From: Pseudomonadota bacterium | GTDB taxonomy: Bacteria > Pseudomonadota > Alphaproteobacteria > Rhizobiales > MH13 | DNA: 64,000 nt | Assembly: GCA_039024915.1 (NCBI GenBank) | Contig: JBCCPK010000001.1 | Span: 124,001-188,000 of the forward strand | Direction: 5' to 3' | Shown: positions 46,301 through 55,434 of the stretch, one piece after another | How positions within the stretch are numbered: the first letter of the stretch is position 1 | Layout: the number at the start of each line of letters is the position of its first letter | Notes under the pieces: generated by a model | The model's database searches: none | The model's input: only the letters and a program-made list of their open reading frames with translations | What the model was told of the DNA's origin: nothing | Position numbers and translations under genes: made by a program

Positions 46301-47227
46301 ATGACACCGACCCATCCATCGCTCACACCTGACGCACTGCGGCATCACTGGTCGTTGCGGGTCCTTCCACGATGGGCCCGTCCGTATGGGCGCCTGATGC
46401 GGCTTGAACGTCCCATCGGCTGGCAGTTGTTGTTCTGGCCGTGCGCCTTCTCGTCTCTCCTGGCGAGCCTCGCCACCAGTAACGGGCCGGCGTGGGCTCA
46501 TCTGGCGTTGTTTCTGATCGGCTCAATCATCATGCGCAGCGCCGGTTGCACCCTCAACGACATCGTTGATCGCGATATCGATGCGAAAGTCGCGCGCACG
46601 GCAGCGCGTCCGATCCCCGCCGGCGAGGTCAGCGTCCTTGGCGCACTGATCTTTCTGGCCGTGCTGCTTTTCGCTGGCCTGATCGTGCTTTTGCAATTCA
46701 ATTGGTTCACCATTGGAGTTGGTGCCAGTTCGCTCATCCTGGTGGCGATCTACCCCTTCATGAAGCGCATCACCAACTGGCCTCAACTGGTCCTTGGCCT
46801 GGTTTTTTCATGGGGAGCGCTGGTTGGCTGGGCGGCGCAACTGGGTGCGCTGGGGTGGGCGCCATTGGCCTGCTACGTCGCATGCGTTGCTTGGATCGTT
46901 GGTTACGATACGATTTACGCATTCCAGGATCTTGAAGATGACGCACTGATTGGAATTGGCTCAACGGCGCAGATCGTTGGCCAGTCCGCACCACTTTTTG
47001 TCGGCGTTTGTTACACCCTGACGATTGTAGGATTGGGTACTGCGTTGGCACTCGCCGGCAGCGGGCTGCTTGGTTTTGGCGCACTTGCCCTCGCTGCCGG
47101 GCACTTTGCCTGGCAGGTCACGTCAATCCGTACGGACGATCCGCAACTTTGCCTGCGACTGTTCAAATCGAATCACCCGCTCGCAATGATCATTGCAGCG
47201 GGCCTTCTGGTGGAGGTCCTGGTCTGA
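46301..47227 (+). CDS. ubiA: 4-hydroxybenzoate polyprenyltransferase
   Basis: A 308-residue integral membrane prenyltransferase of ubiquinone synthesis. The first Asp-rich motif is LNDIVDRDIDAKVARTAARP and the second YDTIYAFQDLEDDALIG, both with the expected spacing, within a membrane protein of eight or nine helices. It attaches the polyprenyl chain made by the synthase at 18571. ATG 46301 is chosen; the longer frame (46160) overlaps the divergent lipoprotein gene. DUF6101 lies convergent downstream. Confidence 0.95.
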   Translation: MTPTHPSLTPDALRHHWSLRVLPRWARPYGRLMRLERPIGWQLLFWPCAFSSLLASLATSNGPAWAHLALFLIGSIIMRSAGCTLNDIVDRDIDAKVARTAARPIPAGEVSVLGALIFLAVLLFAGLIVLLQFNWFTIGVGASSLILVAIYPFMKRITNWPQLVLGLVFSWGALVGWAAQLGALGWAPLACYVACVAWIVGYDTIYAFQDLEDDALIGIGSTAQIVGQSAPLFVGVCYTLTIVGLGTALALAGSGLLGFGALALAAGHFAWQVTSIRTDDPQLCLRLFKSNHPLAMIIAAGLLVEVLV

Positions 47228-47252
47228 TCGGACGCCTGAATCGAATACAGAC

Positions 47253-47759
47253 TTAGCGCTGTGCACGGCGCTTGGAGAAGCGCGGGCGACGGCGGACAAG
47301 TTTGCCTTTGCGCCGTTCCGCCGGTTCGCCAACCGCAACGGCTCCCAACATCGGACGCACAACACTGTCTGGGCCGCCATCGGTGCGCAGTATCATGGCC
47401 ACCGAAAGCCGGTCTGCCCACCGTCGCCAGACCGCAACGGCGTCATCCAGCGCAAGATCGTCAGCAAGGACAACTGAATGCACGGCACTGTCATGGCGCA
47501 GAACCAACTTGACCGTGGGCGGCGTATCTGGCCCCTGCAAGGCTTTGAGTTCCGCCGCCACACCGCGATAGGCGTTGAGCGGGATGCGCTGAAGCGTCAG
47601 CGTGCCCGCCAGACGTTGTGTGATGACGATGGCGCGATCGGCTCTGTCGAGCCGCGCGCGCCGTGGCATCGACACCGCCATGGGTATGGCGTCGACGCAT
47701 CCACTATCCAAAGATGCGCGCACGCGTGCCGGGTTTGTTCGGGACGGCTGTGATCCCAT
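47253..47759 (-). CDS. DUF6101 family protein
   Basis: A 168-residue soluble protein. Strands and helices of the DUF6101 family are recognisable: RADRAIVITQRLAGTLTLQRIPLNAYRGVA, VKLVLRHDSAVHSVVLAD, WRRWADRLSVAMILR and the family's end with LGAVAVGEPAERRKGKLVRRRP, giving a strongly basic tail. Function unknown. It is convergent with ubiA, a common neighbour of this family in rhizobia. Confidence 0.8.
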   Translation of the reverse strand: MGSQPSRTNPARVRASLDSGCVDAIPMAVSMPRRARLDRADRAIVITQRLAGTLTLQRIPLNAYRGVAAELKALQGPDTPPTVKLVLRHDSAVHSVVLADDLALDDAVAVWRRWADRLSVAMILRTDGGPDSVVRPMLGAVAVGEPAERRKGKLVRRRPRFSKRRAQR

Positions 47760-48036
47760 TGGTCTCGCCTCTTTATTCCTGTCCGCCGAACCATCTTTGG
47801 GTTCAGCTAAGCTGAGCCAGTGGTTGATCCGCTGTGCTCGCCACCAATGTTTAAAGGGTGGGACTTCGCAGGCACTTAAGCAACGAGGTTAAAAAAGACT
47901 GGTTTGTGAGAGGGTTATCAGAACACAAACGGAAAAACGAAGACTGAGATGACACGGCGCCCGTGCGCAGCGCATTCAATCATGGCACGCTGGGTGGCGC
48001 TGGGTTGGGATTCGGACATGACAAGAGGCTGGTGAT
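47760..48036. other. intergenic region between DUF6101 and cysQ-like genes
   Basis: About 277 bases, the longest gap. Divergent promoters are expected here. A near-palindrome (GGTTCAGC, TAA, GCTGAGCC) lies around 47809-47820. A short A run follows GAGGTTAA near 47890. No RNA gene or small coding frame is convincing. Confidence 0.4.
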
Positions 48037-48852
48037 TTGGGCGAGCACGAAGATGATGAGGCGACAGCCACCGACGCGACAGCTTTGCCCGATATAGGCG
48101 TGCTGTGTGACGCAGCGCGCGAAGCGGGCGAGATCGCCTTGCGGTATTATGGCAACGCGCCCAAAACCTGGATGAAACCCGGAAACTCGCCCGTGACCGA
48201 GGCTGACCTCGCGATCGACCGGATGCTCCACCGCGAGCTGAGGGACGCGTTTCCGAGCTTTGGGTGGCTATCGGAAGAAATCGAGGATGACGGCTCGCGC
48301 TTGAGCGGCTCGCCAACGTTCATTGTCGATCCGATTGACGGCACCAAGGGCTTCATGGCTGGCAGCGACGATTGGGCGGTCTCGATCGGACTGGTGCATC
48401 AGGGTGAGCCGGTTCGGGGCGTGTTGTTCAATCCCGTTCGCGGCGAGATGATGATGGCCTCCAAGGGCATGGGCGCATCCGTGGAAACGGCGGACGGGAC
48501 CGTAAGCGCACTGACCCCATCGGGTCGTGAGCAATTGAGCGGCTCACTCATAGCGCATCCGGGGCGGGTGTCTCCAGGCCAACCGCACCGAAAGGCACCG
48601 AGGCTCGCGTCACTCGCACTGCGCATTGCAGCCGTCGCCAGCGGGCGTTTTGACGGGTGCGTTGCGAGCGGCGGGGCGCGCGACTGGGATCTGGCCGCCG
48701 CCGATGCGCTGATCCGGGAGGCCGGTCTGGTCATGCAAACACGTGATGGGTCGCTGCCCCGGTACGACCGAGCCTCAACCGCACACGCCGTTCTGTTCTG
48801 CGGGACGGCGGGGCTTTGCGCGGCCATGGCGGAATTTGCGCCGGGTCGCTAG
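48037..48852 (+). CDS. CysQ-like inositol monophosphatase family protein
   Basis: A 271-residue phosphatase of the IMPase/CysQ superfamily, which removes the 3' phosphate from adenosine 3',5'-bisphosphate or a related sugar phosphate. The metal-binding motifs are SEEIEDD, DPIDGTKGFMAG and GARDWDLAAADALI, with NSPVTEADLAIDRML at the N-terminal side. The start is a TTG at 48037 with AGAGG nine bases upstream. The CysQ assignment is probable; IMPase remains possible. The following DUF4170 gene is 111 bases away. Confidence 0.88.
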   Translation: MGEHEDDEATATDATALPDIGVLCDAAREAGEIALRYYGNAPKTWMKPGNSPVTEADLAIDRMLHRELRDAFPSFGWLSEEIEDDGSRLSGSPTFIVDPIDGTKGFMAGSDDWAVSIGLVHQGEPVRGVLFNPVRGEMMMASKGMGASVETADGTVSALTPSGREQLSGSLIAHPGRVSPGQPHRKAPRLASLALRIAAVASGRFDGCVASGGARDWDLAAADALIREAGLVMQTRDGSLPRYDRASTAHAVLFCGTAGLCAAMAEFAPGR

Positions 48853-48963
48853 CCGAACGGATCTGCGTCCGCGCTTGACCGCTTGGGGTGCTCCGGTAGA
48901 ACGCCTCGCATCGGTGCATTTGGCGTGCGCCATCCCTCCCCCCAATTCATGAGGTTACCGACG

Positions 48964-49215
48964 ATGACGGAAACGACCAAAGATCAGAAGCCGCAGCTTC
49001 TCCACCTTGTTTTCGGTGGCGAGGTTGAAAGCCCCGACTCGCACACGTTCGTCGATCTGGATGCTCTGGACATCGTCGGCATTTACCCCAGCAACGCCGA
49101 GGCCGAGGATGCGTGGCGCGCGAAAGCGCAGGCGACCGTCGACAGCGCGACGACCCGGTACTTTGTGGTACACATGCATCGGCTTATGGATCCTGATCGC
49201 GACGGCGACGCCTAG
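48964..49215 (+). CDS. DUF4170 domain-containing protein
   Basis: An 83-residue protein of a family that is frequent in Alphaproteobacteria: LLHLVFGGEVESPDSHTFVDLDALDIVGIYPS, then EDAWRAKAQATVDSATTRYFVVHMHRLMDP. It has no membrane segment. Function unknown. It lies between the cysQ-like gene and the DUF374 acyltransferase gene, as in rhizobia. The ATG at 48964 starts the conserved part. Confidence 0.9.
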   Translation: MTETTKDQKPQLLHLVFGGEVESPDSHTFVDLDALDIVGIYPSNAEAEDAWRAKAQATVDSATTRYFVVHMHRLMDPDRDGDA

Positions 49216-49267
49216 CCAGCCTCCCGACGTCTAGCCGCCTGCCCAATGTCAACGTGAAACCGCCAAC

Positions 49268-50020
49268 GTGCCCGATTCTGTGATTAAACGCATCAGCCGA
49301 TCGCCAGCCGTCCAGAACGGGATCGGTTCTGCGCTTGCCGGTTACCTGGGGTTTGTGAACGCAACGGTGCGTCGGACACGCAGTGACCTGGTCAGCGGCG
49401 ATGATCATATCGATCGCAACCTACCTGCGATCCTGACTTGCTGGCATGGCGAACACTTTATGTTGGCCGCTGCCAGTGAGCCGCAGTGGAAGCTGCATGC
49501 CATGATTTCCCGTAGCGCTGACGGTGCCATCAACGCCATCGCAGCACAGAAACTGGGCATTAAACCGGTTCGTGGCTCCGGCGAAACCAAGCGGGGTGCT
49601 TTCGCAAAGGGCAACATGAAGGGCGGGATGACGGCTTTCCGGGCCTTCACCCGCATCCTTGAAGAGGGCGCCTGCGTATCGATGACAGCCGACGTTCCCA
49701 AGATCGCGCGCGTCGTTTCTCCGGGACTGGTCAAGCTTGCCAGACTATCGGGGCGACCAATTTATCCGTGTGCCTACGTCACCCACCCACATATTGTGCT
49801 GTCGAGTTGGGATCGGGCAAAGCTCAACCTGCCGTTCACGCGGGGAGCTCTTGGCACACATGGCCCAATTTACATCGGAGCGGACGAGGGCGACGATGCG
49901 GATTGGTGTGCCCTCATCAAAGCGCGTCTCGATGAGATTACCGATCATTGCTACGCGCTTACCGGACGCCGCGCGGTCAAACATCCGCCACGGGCACATG
50001 CGCACGGTGAGCCATCATGA
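49268..50020 (+). CDS. DUF374 lysophospholipid acyltransferase-like protein
   Basis: A 250-residue protein resembling the LpxL/PlsC acyltransferase fold. The DUF374 pattern CWHGEHFMLAA, SRSADGAINAIAAQKLGIKPVRGSGETK, GGMTAFRAFTRILEEGACVSMTADVPK and LARLSGRPIYPCAYVT is visible. It lies directly before waaA, a neighbourhood known for lipid A assembly in rhizobia, where a special acyl chain is added. Which acyl chain this one transfers is inference. The start is a GTG at 49268. Confidence 0.87.
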   Translation: MPDSVIKRISRSPAVQNGIGSALAGYLGFVNATVRRTRSDLVSGDDHIDRNLPAILTCWHGEHFMLAAASEPQWKLHAMISRSADGAINAIAAQKLGIKPVRGSGETKRGAFAKGNMKGGMTAFRAFTRILEEGACVSMTADVPKIARVVSPGLVKLARLSGRPIYPCAYVTHPHIVLSSWDRAKLNLPFTRGALGTHGPIYIGADEGDDADWCALIKARLDEITDHCYALTGRRAVKHPPRAHAHGEPS

Positions 50021-50075
50021 CCCGTGGCCTCAATCGATGCGCCAGTAAAGGTGTGAGCGCGATGAGATTGCCGCG

Positions 50076-51389
50076 ATGACCGATACGCTTTCCACAGGGC
50101 TCCTGGCCAGCTACCGGCTTGCCGGTGGGCTGGTATCGCCGTTTGCAAGTTCGCTGGTGCGGGCACGGGCGCGCAAGGGAAAAGAAGATCTTGTCCGGCG
50201 GCGTGAGCGCTATGGTCAGGCGTCGGTGCCCAGACCGAACGGGGCTGTGGTCTGGATCCATGCGGCGAGCGTCGGCGAAACGGTGGCCGTACTGCCGCTG
50301 GTCGAACAGATCGAGATGACCGGCGCATCGGTTTTGCTGACAACCGGCACCGTCACCTCGGCGCGCCTGGCAACAAAACGGATTAGTGACCGAACCGTGC
50401 ACCAATATGCGCCGCTGGACTTGTCACCGTTTATCCGCCGGTTCCTCGACCATTGGAATCCGCAACTGGCGATTTTCGTGGAATCGGAGCTGTGGCCCGC
50501 GACTTTCCATGAACTGGCGCGCCGGGCGGTTCCGCATGTTCTGGTGAACGCACGCATGTCCGAGCGGTCTTACCTGCGTTGGCGCCGCGCATCAGGCTTG
50601 ATCGGTGCCATGCTGTCGCGTCTCACGCTGTGTCTGGCGCAAACCGTTGACGACGCGGAGCGGTATCGCGTCCTGGGCGCTCCGCGGGTCCAGGTCACGG
50701 GTAATCTGAAGTTCGACACGCCCGCGCCGGGCTTCGACCCAGACCAGCTGTCGGTGATGCAACGGGCGATCCGCAACCGACCGGTGTGGCTGGCCGCCTC
50801 GACCCATCCGGGCGAGGAAAACGTTGTGTTGCGGGTTCACAAGGCTCTGCAGCACAGCTTGCCGGGCTTGTTGACCATTATCGTACCCCGCCACCCCGAG
50901 CGCGGCCGGGAGATATCGGAATTGGCAACGGGCGAAGGCTTTACCGCACTGAGCCGCTCAATCGGCCGGCTACCCGACGACAAGACGGAGATCTATGTCG
51001 GCGACACGATAGGCGAGATGGGGCTGCACTATCAGATCGCTCCGGTCTCGTTCATCGGCGGCTCGCTGGTTTCGCATGGCGGGCAAAATCCGATTGAGGC
51101 AGCCAAGCTTGGATCGGCGATCCTGCACGGGCCAGCGGTGACGAACTTTCCGGAAATCTACGCCGCCTTGGGCGCGGCTGCCGCATCGCGTGAAGTGAAC
51201 GGCGCTGAAACCCTTGCCAGGGGCGTGCAGGAGTTGTTGAGCGATGAGGCGGAACGCGAACTGCGCTGCCATTATGCGCGCCGGGCCATCATGGAGTTTG
51301 AAGGCTCCCTGAAGGCAACGGTCGATGCCATTGAGCCATTGCTGACCGCCTTCTCGGTTTCCGCCGCCTTGGAGCAGGCACGGGCGTGA
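50076..51389 (+). CDS. waaA: 3-deoxy-D-manno-octulosonic acid transferase
   Basis: A 437-residue inner-membrane glycosyltransferase that attaches KDO to lipid IVA. The N-terminal domain shows IHAASVGETVAVLPLVEQI with the catalytic Glu, FVESELWPATFHELARRAV, and the C-terminal domain carries KFDTPAP, SFIGGSLVSHGGQNPIEAA. A short hydrophobic stretch at the N-terminus probably anchors it. The stop overlaps the lpxK start by four bases, so the two are translationally coupled. Confidence 0.95.
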   Translation: MTDTLSTGLLASYRLAGGLVSPFASSLVRARARKGKEDLVRRRERYGQASVPRPNGAVVWIHAASVGETVAVLPLVEQIEMTGASVLLTTGTVTSARLATKRISDRTVHQYAPLDLSPFIRRFLDHWNPQLAIFVESELWPATFHELARRAVPHVLVNARMSERSYLRWRRASGLIGAMLSRLTLCLAQTVDDAERYRVLGAPRVQVTGNLKFDTPAPGFDPDQLSVMQRAIRNRPVWLAASTHPGEENVVLRVHKALQHSLPGLLTIIVPRHPERGREISELATGEGFTALSRSIGRLPDDKTEIYVGDTIGEMGLHYQIAPVSFIGGSLVSHGGQNPIEAAKLGSAILHGPAVTNFPEIYAALGAAAASREVNGAETLARGVQELLSDEAERELRCHYARRAIMEFEGSLKATVDAIEPLLTAFSVSAALEQARA

Positions 51390-52444
51390 GCGGTACCTCG
51401 AGCCTGTGGTGGCCGAAGCCCGATGAGCCTGCAAGCCTGTCGCGTGGGCTCGCCAAAGCCCTGCTGTACATCCCGTCAGCCCTCTATGGCCAAACCGTTG
51501 CGAACCGCATGGCGATGCCCGGCAAGCAGGCCGCCCTGCCTGTCATCTGCGTCGGCAACTTCATAGCAGGCGGCGCAGGAAAGACCCCAACGGCGCTGGC
51601 CATCGCAGCCATGATGAGTGAGCGTGGAATAGCGCCAGCGTTCATTTCGAGAGGTTATGGCGGAACGCTGACCTCCGGATCGACGCGTGTGGAGCCCGAG
51701 CGCCACAACGCTGCGGAGACCGGCGATGAACCGCTTCTGCTTGCTCGCCAGGCGCCAACGTGGGTTGGCACAGACAGATTGGCTTCCATAGCGGCCGCAT
51801 CCGAGAACGGTGCGCGCTGCGCAATTCTCGATGATGGTTTACAAAACCCAGGGGTCATCAAAAACCTGGCTTTCGCTGTCGTCGATGGCCGTTCCGGCGT
51901 AGGCAACGGTCTTTGCCATCCTGCGGGCCCGCTCAGGGCACCCCTCGACAGGCAAATGGATCATGTCGATGCCGTTGTGCTGATCGGTGAGGGCAACGCG
52001 GCCGCGCCAGCGGTGCGTCGAGCGGCCCAGCGCGGCAAGCCGGTCCTCAGTGCCCGCATGGAAATCGAGGTCGCTGAGCATCTGCGCGAGAAACCCGTCA
52101 TGGCCTATTGCGGGATCGGGCGGCCGGAGAAGTTTTTTGACAGCCTCAAATCAGCTGGTCTCGACGTGGTGCACGGTTTGCACTTCGCTGATCACCACCG
52201 CTACACCAAGGCGGACGCCGAGCGCTTGATCCGGGATGCGCAAAGCCGCAACGCGCTGTTGGTAACCACCGAAAAAGACCATCTTCGCTTGAAAGATGCC
52301 GAAGGCGTGTTGGCGGACCTCGCAAATCTTTCGACCGCGATCCCAGCGCAGCTCAGCTTTGAAGACCCAGCCTATATCGGCACCTTGCTCGACGCCGCAA
52401 TTGCGAGATGGCGCCGTGAATTGTTGCTCGTGTCGATAGACTGA
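51386..52444 (+). CDS. lpxK: tetraacyldisaccharide 4'-kinase
   Basis: A 352-residue kinase of lipid A biosynthesis. The Walker A loop is GNFIAGGAGKTPTALAIA, followed by FISRGYGGTL, ILDDGLQNPGVIKNLAFAVVDGRSG and a C-terminal VVHGLHFADHHRYTKADAERL. An N-terminal hydrophobic stretch (AKALLYIPSALYG) anchors it to the membrane. GTG start at 51386 overlaps waaA. Convergent with DUF2093. Confidence 0.95.
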   Translation: MSGTSSLWWPKPDEPASLSRGLAKALLYIPSALYGQTVANRMAMPGKQAALPVICVGNFIAGGAGKTPTALAIAAMMSERGIAPAFISRGYGGTLTSGSTRVEPERHNAAETGDEPLLLARQAPTWVGTDRLASIAAASENGARCAILDDGLQNPGVIKNLAFAVVDGRSGVGNGLCHPAGPLRAPLDRQMDHVDAVVLIGEGNAAAPAVRRAAQRGKPVLSARMEIEVAEHLREKPVMAYCGIGRPEKFFDSLKSAGLDVVHGLHFADHHRYTKADAERLIRDAQSRNALLVTTEKDHLRLKDAEGVLADLANLSTAIPAQLSFEDPAYIGTLLDAAIARWRRELLLVSID

Positions 52445-52467
52445 AACGGCCAGAGAGCCGCAGGTTA

Positions 52468-52495
52468 CGGCGAAAAGGGTTTAACCCGTTTTGCC
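52468..52495. terminator. inverted repeat between convergent lpxK and DUF2093 genes
   Basis: The arms at 52468-52481 and 52482-52495 form a fourteen-base inverted repeat with two mismatched positions, ending near GTTTTG. It lies 24 bases after the lpxK stop and overlaps the last codons of the DUF2093 gene. A bidirectional terminator is plausible. Confidence 0.4.
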
Positions 52496-52693
52496 GGCGC
52501 GCAATTCGGCTTCCAGCGAGGCGGCGGCGTCACGGTAAGGCTCCTGGCGAGCAACGCTCCAATATTTCAGCTCGGCAAGCGGAATGCGCTCAAACGTCAC
52601 CGCGCAAACCACAAAATCGCCCGGACGCAGCACATGATATTCAGGCGTATCGTAGCGAATGATGGCTTCGCGTTCATCGTTCGAAAACACCAT
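52481..52693 (-). CDS. DUF2093 domain-containing protein
   Basis: A 70-residue soluble protein matching DUF2093: EREAIIRYDTPEYHVLRPGDFVVCAVTFERIPLAELKYWSV, followed by REPYRDAAASLEAELRAG. Function unknown. It lies 43 bases downstream of tadA on the same strand, forming a probable two-gene unit. The single-cysteine VVCAV part is usual for the family. Confidence 0.9.
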   Translation of the reverse strand: MVFSNDEREAIIRYDTPEYHVLRPGDFVVCAVTFERIPLAELKYWSVARQEPYRDAAASLEAELRAGKTG

Positions 52694-52736
52694 GATCAGG
52701 GTCCCTCAACCTCTGTTGCCAATTCACGATACGCCT

Positions 52737-53165
52737 TTACCGACGCGCTGCAAAGAAGTCTCGCAAAAGCCGCGCGGATGCGTCCGCGTCGATACCGTCA
52801 TAGACCTCCGGCGCATGATGACAGGTCGGCTGAGCAAAAAAGCGCGGCCCGTGGAGAACGGCGCCCATCTTGGGATCATCGGCGCCATAATAGAGCCGCC
52901 GGATGCGGGCGTGGCTGATGGCGGCCGCGCACATGGCGCAAGGCTCAAGCGTCACGTAGAGATCAACGCCCACGAGCCGATCCGTCTCAAGCCTCTTTGC
53001 CGCCGCTCTGATCGCGACAATCTCCGCGTGGGCCGATGGGTCATGATCGGTGCGCGTTCGGTTGCCCGCTTGAGCGAGAATGGCCCCGTCGCGGACTAGT
53101 ACAGCGCCAACGGGCACTTCACCGAGCGCCGCCGCGGCGCGCGCTTCCTGCAAAGCGACCTGCAT
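52737..53165 (-). CDS. tadA: tRNA-specific adenosine deaminase
   Basis: A 142-residue zinc deaminase that converts the wobble adenosine of tRNA-Arg(ACG) to inosine. Zinc ligands lie in HAEIVAIRAA and PCAMCAAAISHARI, with GEVPVGAVLVRDG before them and YYGADDPKMGAV after. The catalytic Glu is in HAE. I start at ATG 53165; the frame continues to 53246 and overlaps the divergent pseudouridine synthase, so ATG 53210 is the main alternative. Confidence 0.94.
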   Translation of the reverse strand: MQVALQEARAAAALGEVPVGAVLVRDGAILAQAGNRTRTDHDPSAHAEIVAIRAAAKRLETDRLVGVDLYVTLEPCAMCAAAISHARIRRLYYGADDPKMGAVLHGPRFFAQPTCHHAPEVYDGIDADASARLLRDFFAARR

Positions 53166-53256
53166 GGGTTTTAAGGCCCGACCGGTGTGGTGAAGGGTAT
53201 GCACGACCATGAAAGGGGCTTGCCACAAGTGGCAGAGCGCCGTCAAAAGAGCGGCA

Positions 53257-54306
53257 ATGGTGCCAACGGATCAAACAAAGCGGCGAGCGCAGACTGGCAA
53301 AGGCGCGGAGACCGCTCGCAAACACGGCGAGCGGATCGCGAAGGTCATTGCGCGATCTGGGCTTTGTTCACGGCGCACAGCCGAGGTGTGGATCGAGGCC
53401 GGTCGCGTGGCCGTGAACGGCAAAACCCTTCACACGCCTGCACATCTGGTAACATCCAGCGACCGGATCGAGGTGGACGGAGCACCCCTCCCGCAGGCTG
53501 AACGAACGCGTCTATGGCTGTTCCACAAGCCGAAAGGTCTTTTGACCGCAGCGCGCGACCCCGAGGGCCGGCCCGTCTTGCCGGACGCTTTGCCTGATGA
53601 GCTGAAAACGCTTCATCCCGTTGGCCGTCTCGACTTCAATACCGAGGGGCTGCTGTTGCTGACCAATGATGGCGGGCTCAAACGTGTGTTGGAACTGCCT
53701 TCAACCGGCTGGTTGCGCCGCTACCGGGTTCGCGCTTTTGGCGACGTTGACCTGCCTGCGCTTGATCGCGCTCGGGCGGGCATGACGGTCGATGGTGTTC
53801 GATACGGACCGATGGAAATCGCTGTCGAGCGGCGCCAAGGCGGCAATCAATGGCTGACAGTCGGTTTGCGCGAAGGCAAGAACCGCGAGGTCAAGGTGGT
53901 GCTGGGCGCACTCGGTTTGCAGGTCAATCGCCTCATCCGTGTGTCTTATGGCCCGTTTCAACTTGGCGATCTCGCTTCTGGCGACGTTTCCGAGGTGCGA
54001 GCGCGGATTCTGAAGGATCAGTTAGGGGCCAAACTGGCCGAACAGGCGGGCGCGGATTTCGACGCCGGTTTGCGTGCGGAGACCAACAACCGGCGCGGAA
54101 AGCAGTCAGAGGCCGGAGCGGCAACCCAACCCTCAAAACGCGCGAAGACACGCGAACCGAAGGCAAAACAGGACGCTGGCGGGCGCAGTTCAACGCCGCG
54201 ACGTCCCGCACGCGCAAGAAAGTCCAGCCGAAACGACACCCGGAAACCTTCTAAGGGTAGCAGTACGCCACCCGACCGGCCCCGAACGCGAGGAAAGCGG
54301 CGGTGA
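53257..54306 (+). CDS. RsuA/RluB-family pseudouridine synthase with basic tail
   Basis: A 349-residue rRNA pseudouridine synthase. The S4 RNA-binding domain comes first (RIAKVIARSGLCSRRTAEVWIEAGRVAV), then the catalytic domain with HPVGRLDFNTEGLLLLTNDG containing the catalytic Asp, and GLREGKNREVKVVL. The last 80 or so residues are disordered, rich in Lys, Arg, Ser and Thr, and are typical of RluB-like proteins though long. ATG 53257 avoids extensive overlap with tadA; ATG 53209 is possible. rsmD overlaps the stop by four bases. Confidence 0.9.
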   Translation: MVPTDQTKRRAQTGKGAETARKHGERIAKVIARSGLCSRRTAEVWIEAGRVAVNGKTLHTPAHLVTSSDRIEVDGAPLPQAERTRLWLFHKPKGLLTAARDPEGRPVLPDALPDELKTLHPVGRLDFNTEGLLLLTNDGGLKRVLELPSTGWLRRYRVRAFGDVDLPALDRARAGMTVDGVRYGPMEIAVERRQGGNQWLTVGLREGKNREVKVVLGALGLQVNRLIRVSYGPFQLGDLASGDVSEVRARILKDQLGAKLAEQAGADFDAGLRAETNNRRGKQSEAGAATQPSKRAKTREPKAKQDAGGRSSTPRRPARARKSSRNDTRKPSKGSSTPPDRPRTRGKRR

Positions 54307-54878
54307 GAATCGTCGGTGGAAGCTTCAAGGGCCGCGCTTTGAAAGCGCCGCGCAGCGATGCGGTCCGCCCCACAACGGACCGGGCGCGCGAAAGCCTGTT
54401 CAATATTCTGGAACACAGCAATCTGTTCAGTCCAAGCCAGGAGATTGATGGTGCGCGGGTCATCGATGTGTTTGCAGGCACCGGCGCGCTCGGGCTGGAA
54501 GCACTGAGCCGGGGGGCTGCATTTGCGCTGTTCGTCGACGCGTCGATCGAAGGCCGAAGCCTTATCCGCCACAACATCGAAGCGTGCGGCGTCGCGGCGA
54601 AAGCCCGGCTGTTCAAGCGAGATGCGACACGGCTCGGGTCGCGTGGGTCGATGGCACCATTTACGCTCGGCTTTCTCGATCCGCCTTATGCCCAAAGGCT
54701 TGCGGAATCAGCGCTTTCGGCTTTGCATCAAGGCACCTGGCTTGAGCCTGGCGCGCTGGTCATTGTGGAAGAGAGTGCGTCGGTGGAATTGTCCGTCCCG
54801 GCCGGCTTTACCATCGCTGAAATCCGTGGATTTGGAGGGTCGCAAATCATCTTTTTGCGCTATAGTGGCGAACGATGA
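54303..54878 (+). CDS. rsmD: 16S rRNA (guanine(966)-N(2))-methyltransferase
   Basis: A 191-residue SAM-dependent methyltransferase. N-terminus MRIVGGSFKGRALKAP and RPTTDRARESLFNIL, the SAM loop VIDVFAGTGALGLEALSRGA and the catalytic FLDPPYAQRLAESAL, a DPPY motif for N2 methylation of guanine. Its GTG start overlaps the synthase by four bases and its stop overlaps the DUF2937 gene in the same way, making a tightly coupled three-gene unit. Confidence 0.95.
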   Translation: MRIVGGSFKGRALKAPRSDAVRPTTDRARESLFNILEHSNLFSPSQEIDGARVIDVFAGTGALGLEALSRGAAFALFVDASIEGRSLIRHNIEACGVAAKARLFKRDATRLGSRGSMAPFTLGFLDPPYAQRLAESALSALHQGTWLEPGALVIVEESASVELSVPAGFTIAEIRGFGGSQIIFLRYSGER

Positions 54879-55402
54879 TCCGTAAGCTCTTCATCATGAT
54901 CGTGGCGCTTGCAGGCGCTGGAACAATGAGCCAAGCGCCTGAATTCGCACAGCAATACCGGCAGGCGCTCAGTGGGGCGGTGGCTGAGTTGGAGCAAGTG
55001 GCCAACGATTTTGATGCCGCGAGCGCTCGCGCCGGGCTGACGCGGGAACAGGCTCTAGCGCACTATCAATTGCCCGATAACAGCTTCTTATCTGATCGTG
55101 GGCGCCAGATTGCCAGCACACTCGAACGCTACCAGGCCCTCGTCAGTCAGCAACGCGCCTTCGAAGATGCCGGGTCTCTGGAGCGGGTTTGGCTCGTTGC
55201 CAGCAGCCCCGATGTCGCTCTGGTCAGGGGGGTACAAACCCGTTTTGAGCCGGCGGTGCCGCTAACGGTTGCCGGCCTCATCATGGTTGCAATCGGCTTC
55301 TTGCTTGGGTGGATGCTCGCGCGGTTCGCTCTCGCAACAGGAAGATCGGGTGTACAAGCGGTGCGCAAAATGGCGCCAGGGCCGCGCACAGCAACTTTGT
55401 AA
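54875..55402 (+). CDS. DUF2937 family membrane protein
   Basis: A 175-residue protein with an N-terminal hydrophobic helix (LFIMIVALAGAGTMSQA), the family-typical PEFAQQYRQALSGAVAELEQV, a helical periplasmic region, and a second helix near the C-terminus (PLTVAGLIMVAIGFLLGWML). These match DUF2937. Function unknown. Overlaps rsmD by four bases, and is convergent with mutL 32 bases downstream. Confidence 0.88.
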   Translation: MIRKLFIMIVALAGAGTMSQAPEFAQQYRQALSGAVAELEQVANDFDAASARAGLTREQALAHYQLPDNSFLSDRGRQIASTLERYQALVSQQRAFEDAGSLERVWLVASSPDVALVRGVQTRFEPAVPLTVAGLIMVAIGFLLGWMLARFALATGRSGVQAVRKMAPGPRTATL

Positions 55403-55434
55403 GCTGTTGATTTATCAGGGTTTATCGATTGGTT

